From Marinomonas aquiplantarum (lineage in GTDB: Bacteria > Pseudomonadota > Gammaproteobacteria > Pseudomonadales > Marinomonadaceae), in contig NZ_QNRF01000002.1 of NCBI RefSeq assembly GCF_003314975.1, positions 62,001-126,000 of the forward strand: a DNA stretch of 64,000 nucleotides, in the 5' to 3' direction. Shown piece by piece: positions 60,754 to 64,000 of this stretch. The position numbers and the translations under genes were made by a program. The notes under the pieces were generated by a model. That model was not told where the DNA came from. It did no database searches and saw only the letters and a list, made by a program, of their open reading frames with translations. Within the stretch, counting starts at the first letter, position 1, and each line of letters begins with the position of its first letter.

Positions 60754-61704
60754 ATGGAAAATAAATCACACCTGCTTTTATGGAAAGGCTTATTTTTGCT
60801 GATCCTAGTTGGGTTGGGCTTTGGCATTTACGCCTCCAGTAAAAGTATTGATTACACTTGGCGTTGGGAACGTATTCCCCAATACATTGTGAGTACCGAG
60901 CCGACTGAAATTCGTGCGCCTTTTGATGGTACTGCTTATGTAGACGATGCGACTAACACCATCACGATTGAATCCGATATGGGTCTTGATCCTTTAATCA
61001 TTAAGGATTTTGATGAGGCCATGATCTATGACGGTGATTTAGTATTTGAAGGGGATGCAGTCGCAGAGCAAACCGGTTGGACCATTGGACCCATTACTTG
61101 GGGCTTATGGATTACACTGAAGTTGTCTGTGGTCTCACTGGTTTTTGCGGTCATTATTGGCTTGTTTACCGGTCTGGCTCGTATTTCTCATAATCCAGTA
61201 CTGCGTTATCTCGCCATTACCTATATTGAATTGATTCGTGGTACGCCGCTTCTGGTACAGATTTTTATCTTCTATTTCTTTATCGGTACGGTATTAAGTT
61301 TGGACCGCTTCACAGCAGGCGTCGCCGCGCTTTCTGTTTTTACTGGGGCTTATATTGCCGAGATCGTTCGTTCTGGTATTCAATCGATCCACCCAGGACA
61401 AATGGAAGCGGCTCGAAGTTTGGGTATGAACTATGTTCAGGCCATGGTAAACGTGATTTTGCCACAGGCGTTTAAGCGAACATTACCGCCGATGGCTGGT
61501 CAGTTTATTAACTTGATTAAAGACTCCTCTTTGGTGTCTGTTATTTCAATTACCGATTTGACCAAAGCGGGTCGTGAAGTAGTGAGCTCTACTTTCGCGC
61601 CTTTTGAAGTTTGGTTTACGGTGGCCCTGTTGTACTTGGTGTTAACGGGTGCGTTATCTTGGGCGATTCAATATCTAGAGAAGAGGTTGTCAGCCAGTGA
61701 CTAA
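60754..61704 (+). CDS. Polar amino acid ABC permease
   Basis: This is a HisM/GlnP-family permease of 316 residues. A first membrane helix (about 10-27) is followed by a roughly 85-residue periplasmic loop rich in acidic and beta-type residues ([20 protein letters not shown]), unusual for such permeases, and then the core (about 112-312) with [40 protein letters not shown] and the EAA loop [20 protein letters not shown]. It overlaps the ATPase by 8 bases. The extra periplasmic segment might affect substrate-protein docking. Confidence 0.88.
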   Translation: MENKSHLLLWKGLFLLILVGLGFGIYASSKSIDYTWRWERIPQYIVSTEPTEIRAPFDGTAYVDDATNTITIESDMGLDPLIIKDFDEAMIYDGDLVFEGDAVAEQTGWTIGPITWGLWITLKLSVVSLVFAVIIGLFTGLARISHNPVLRYLAITYIELIRGTPLLVQIFIFYFFIGTVLSLDRFTAGVAALSVFTGAYIAEIVRSGIQSIHPGQMEAARSLGMNYVQAMVNVILPQAFKRTLPPMAGQFINLIKDSSLVSVISITDLTKAGREVVSSTFAPFEVWFTVALLYLVLTGALSWAIQYLEKRLSASD

Positions 61705-62443
61705 GCAAGTAGACGAGCGTATTATTCGCGCCGAAAATGTCGACAAAATTTATCCAAATGGCTGTCATGCTTTGAAACAAGTGTCTTTGGATATCAAGCG
61801 TGGTGAAGTAGTGGTTATTATTGGGCCTAGTGGTTCCGGTAAGTCGACTTTTTTGCGCACCTTGAATCAGCTGGAAACCATTTCTGAAGGTACGATTCGG
61901 ATTGATGATGTTAGTTTGACTGACAAAAAAACCAACATCAATAAAGTCCGTGAAGAAGTGGGCATGGTATTCCAATCTTTCAACTTATTTCCGCACAAAA
62001 CTGCGTTAGGCAATGTCATGTTGTCGCCGGTCAAGGTGCTGAAAAAGTCTAAGAAAGAAGCAGACAGCGAAGGCCGTGAGCTACTGAAACGTGTAGGCTT
62101 GGCTGAGCGTATGAACAATTACCCATCGCATTTGTCTGGTGGTCAGCAGCAACGTGTTGCGATTGCTCGCGCATTGGCTATGATGCCAAAAATTATGTTG
62201 TTTGATGAGCCAACCAGTGCCCTTGACCCTGAAATGGTTGGGGAAGTGTTGGATGTCATGAAAAGTCTTGCCAGTGACGGTATGACTATGGTGGTAGTGA
62301 CTCACGAAATGGGCTTTGCCCGTGAAGTGGCTGATCGCGTTGTCTTTATGGAAGATGGTGAACTGGTATTTGAAGAGTCGCCAGAGCGTTTCTTTGAATC
62401 CGATAACCCGCGTTTACAGCGTTTCCTTGGTCAAGTGCTATAA
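61697..62443 (+). CDS. Polar amino acid ABC ATPase
   Basis: The 248-residue ATPase has Walker [16 protein letters not shown] (about 39-53), the Q-loop [20 protein letters not shown] (about 88-107), signature [15 protein letters not shown] (about 142-156), Walker [21 protein letters not shown] and the switch [20 protein letters not shown]. These match GlnQ/HisP-type importers. The start codon GTG at 61697 lies within the last codons of the permease gene. It completes a three-gene importer. Confidence 0.92.
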   Translation: MTKQVDERIIRAENVDKIYPNGCHALKQVSLDIKRGEVVVIIGPSGSGKSTFLRTLNQLETISEGTIRIDDVSLTDKKTNINKVREEVGMVFQSFNLFPHKTALGNVMLSPVKVLKKSKKEADSEGRELLKRVGLAERMNNYPSHLSGGQQQRVAIARALAMMPKIMLFDEPTSALDPEMVGEVLDVMKSLASDGMTMVVVTHEMGFAREVADRVVFMEDGELVFEESPERFFESDNPRLQRFLGQVL

Positions 62444-62525
62444 TCGCTTAGACTTTATGTCTACCGTGCTTTAGGTTAAAGTCGCCTTGCTCTCTATGAT
62501 CAAGGCGACTTGCTAGGCAACGAGT

Positions 62526-63422
62526 ATGAATCAAAAAACGCTCCCTCCTTTAAATTGGCTACATACCTTTGAAGCGTCTGCTCGGCATCTTAATTTTACT
62601 CATGCTGCGACTGAGCTGTGTCTGACCCAAGGCGCGGTGAGTCAACAAATACGTTTGCTTGAAAGTCATCTCGGGGTGGCACTTTTCCAACGTTTACCTC
62701 GTGGTTTGACCCTGACCAAAGATGGTCGAGCTTATTACCCTGTGGTACAAGACGCCATTACTCGTTTGTCTGTCGGTACCAGCGAGATTTTCTCTCCAGA
62801 TAATCAAAGTATTGTTAAAGTGCGTGGTAGCTTGTCCTTTTTTAGCTATTGGTTGGCCCCCAAATTAGCCGACTTCAATGCGTTATATCCTCATATAGAC
62901 ATTCGTTATGCGAGCCATATTTGGTTAGCGGAATGGGATGATGAAGAGGATATGGAAATTCGTTGGGGGCACGGTGACTGGCAAGGCTTGTTGTCGCAGC
63001 GTCTAACATGGGATAGCTTGATGCCCGTCTGCTCACCTGATTTGTTGCAGAGTAATCGCTTAGCGTCGCCAGCGGATTTGGCTCATCATACTTTATTGCA
63101 TGTGCTTGGCTATGAAGAAGGCTGGGGTTATTGGCTTAATATTATGGGGGAAGATAAGGTCGATTTTTCCAAAGGCATGCAGTTTGATACCTTAGTCTCG
63201 ACGCTACGTATGGCGGAACTGGGGCAAGGTGTGGCACTGGCAAGATCGTCTATGGTTGAAGATCTGATTGCAGAAGGGCGCTTGATTGCTCCTTTTGATA
63301 AGAACATTGAAGCCAGTGAGTCATTCTATTTAGTGAAAGCGTCGAGCGCGACATTACCTTCCGCAGCACAAGTGTTTTTTGATTGGTTATTAGAACAGGC
63401 TCATAGAGGTAAGCCTGTTTAA
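62526..63422 (+). CDS. LysR-family regulator, GcvA-like
   Basis: This 298-residue LysR-type regulator starts MNQKTLPPLNWLHTFEASAR with helix-turn-helix FTHAATELCLTQGAVSQQIR, then the effector domain from about residue 95 (VRGSLSFFSYWLAPKLADFN). It lies 82 bases after the ABC ATPase and on the same strand, so it probably regulates that transporter and perhaps the PLP enzyme. A GcvA-like N-terminus places it near regulators of amino acid metabolism. The effector is unknown. Confidence 0.87.
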   Translation: MNQKTLPPLNWLHTFEASARHLNFTHAATELCLTQGAVSQQIRLLESHLGVALFQRLPRGLTLTKDGRAYYPVVQDAITRLSVGTSEIFSPDNQSIVKVRGSLSFFSYWLAPKLADFNALYPHIDIRYASHIWLAEWDDEEDMEIRWGHGDWQGLLSQRLTWDSLMPVCSPDLLQSNRLASPADLAHHTLLHVLGYEEGWGYWLNIMGEDKVDFSKGMQFDTLVSTLRMAELGQGVALARSSMVEDLIAEGRLIAPFDKNIEASESFYLVKASSATLPSAAQVFFDWLLEQAHRGKPV

Positions 63423-63470
63423 TAATACTATACCAATCAAAATTGCAGATTCACCACTAATATGTGGCGT

Positions 63471-63546
63471 AACCTAAGCCGCATGACTTAACCTAAGCCG
63501 CATGACTTAACCTAAGCCGCATGACTTAACCTAAGCCGCATGACTT
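63471..63546. repeat. Four perfect tandem copies of a 19-base unit
   Basis: The unit AACCTAAGCCGCATGACTT occurs four times head-to-tail with no differences, at 63471, 63490, 63509 and 63528. The last copy contains the final codons and TAG of yebG (its C-terminal Ser-His-Ala-Ala-stop on the minus strand), so the array is a duplication of the gene's 3' end. There are no unique spacers, so it is not a CRISPR array. Confidence 0.97.
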
Positions 63547-63947
63547 TCATCAAAGTTATCTTCTTCAAATGGATCTGAGCCTCCTTCTTCTTGATAAAGT
63601 TGCTCCTCATCCGTTTCAATGACTAAGTCTTCAAGTGCAGTGCTTGGTGTTTTCGGCGTTTTATTCAGTGCTAATTCTGTTTGTGAAGCCTGATCATGCT
63701 TCTTCTTGCTTACGGTTTTCTTTTTGGGGCCGAGAGCATCAATGACACTGTTTTTATGCTCAGCTAAGTACATAGACAATGACTCGCGCAGTTGGTCGTT
63801 TTCAATGAGCTGGCTATCTCTGAGAATCTGCGTTAGTGCTTCAGCGGTATCCAGTAGCTTGTCGTAAGCGTCAGCTTCGGCTTTAGAAGTAAAGGTCATT
63901 TTTTCGATTCCATGGCGTTCTACGACGTATTTAATAATGACGGACAT
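63531..63947 (-). CDS. yebG: SOS-inducible protein YebG
   Basis: The 138-residue cytoplasmic protein has YebG features: MSVIIKYVVERHGIEKMTFT at the start, then SKAEADAYDKLLDTAEAL and LRESLSMYLAEHKNSVIDAL, a Lys-rich linker (PKKKTVSKKKHDQAS) and an acidic C-terminus ending DESHAA, as E. coli YebG ends DASHAA. The Lys-rich and acidic tail make it longer than the E. coli protein (96). AGGTGA lies just before the ATG. A perfect LexA box upstream shows DNA-damage control. Biochemical function of YebG is not established. Its 3' end carries the 19-base tandem repeat. Confidence 0.93.
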   Translation of the reverse strand: MSVIIKYVVERHGIEKMTFTSKAEADAYDKLLDTAEALTQILRDSQLIENDQLRESLSMYLAEHKNSVIDALGPKKKTVSKKKHDQASQTELALNKTPKTPSTALEDLVIETDEEQLYQEEGGSDPFEEDNFDESHAA

Positions 63948-63970
63948 AAGTCACCTCACAAAAATTTATA

Positions 63971-63986
63971 CTGTACAAATATACAG
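63971..63986. promoter_or_regulatory. LexA (SOS) box upstream of yebG
   Basis: CTGTACAAATATACAG fits CTGT-N8-ACAG exactly. It is embedded in a longer inverted repeat with 16-base arms (63960-63975 and 63982-63997) around 6 bases. It is 24-39 bases upstream of the yebG start, so LexA would cover the promoter. Confidence 0.92.
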
Positions 63987-64000
63987 TATAAATTTTTATC

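Noticed and set aside
63471..63546. Possible CRISPR array
   Set aside because: The 19-base units are directly adjacent with no spacers, and no cas genes are present.

Overview
The window looks like chromosomal DNA of a marine gammaproteobacterium of moderate GC, most likely an Oceanospirillales member close to Marinomonas. This is an inference from protein similarity and gene order (yibN-grxC-secB, gpmI-envC-ctpA-yibQ, glnA-ntrB-ntrC, ilvC-ilvY). I see no rRNA, tRNA, CRISPR array, insertion sequence or prophage. About 57 protein genes are supported, plus terminators and several strong operator-like sites.

Layout. 1-2.4 kb: ferric citrate-type importer fecBCD with a Fur-like box (fecD runs off the left edge). 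2.5-7.1 kb: gluconate block, a TRAP transporter (dctPQM), gntK and gntR, with three GntR-type palindromes. 7.4-9.9 kb: cNMP/CBS/DUF294 regulator plus a DnaQ-like exonuclease. 10-12.7 kb: a PlcP/LpxH2-type metallophosphatase and an EAL-CBS-GGDEF protein, each preceded by a Pho-box-like repeat. 13.1-15.5 kb: pobR/pobA (4-hydroxybenzoate). 15.6-19.1 kb: lipoprotein operon (a 40-residue CPYC membrane protein, COG3014, LpoB, LPP20). 19.2-20.4 kb: secB-grxC-yibN. 20.6-25.4 kb: lysine/pipecolate catabolism (DUF1338, LysR, amaB, amaA), followed by another LysR. 26.6-31.7 kb: gpmI-envC-ctpA-yibQ. 32-37 kb: branched-chain amino acid/amide-type ABC operon behind a sigma-54 promoter. 37.2-44.3 kb: tsaC, DUF3461, ntrC, ntrB, glnA, thiI. 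44.4-49.9 kb: modF, ilvC, ilvY and a SotB-like exporter. 49.9-53 kb: a membrane diguanylate cyclase overlapping a degenerate 5'-nucleotidase-like periplasmic protein. 53.3-54.9 kb: gshA. 55-58.1 kb: 2-ketogluconate block (reductase, kinase, LacI regulator, operator). 58.4-63.4 kb: a Cys/Met PLP enzyme, a polar amino acid ABC transporter and a LysR. 63.5-64 kb: the SOS gene yebG with a LexA box and a 19-bp tandem repeat at its 3' end.

How the genes connect. Two sugar-acid blocks (gluconate; 2-ketogluconate) would both deliver 6-phosphogluconate. The nitrogen circuit is nearly complete: glnA and the livJ-type operon have sigma-54 promoters, glnA has paired NtrC-like sites and ntrBC has an NtrC palindrome over its own -10. 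The most unusual signals are the two Pho boxes, which put a probable lipid-remodelling phospholipase and a c-di-GMP enzyme under phosphate control, and the overlapping pair of inactive nucleotidase and diguanylate cyclase, which looks like a periplasmic ligand sensor.
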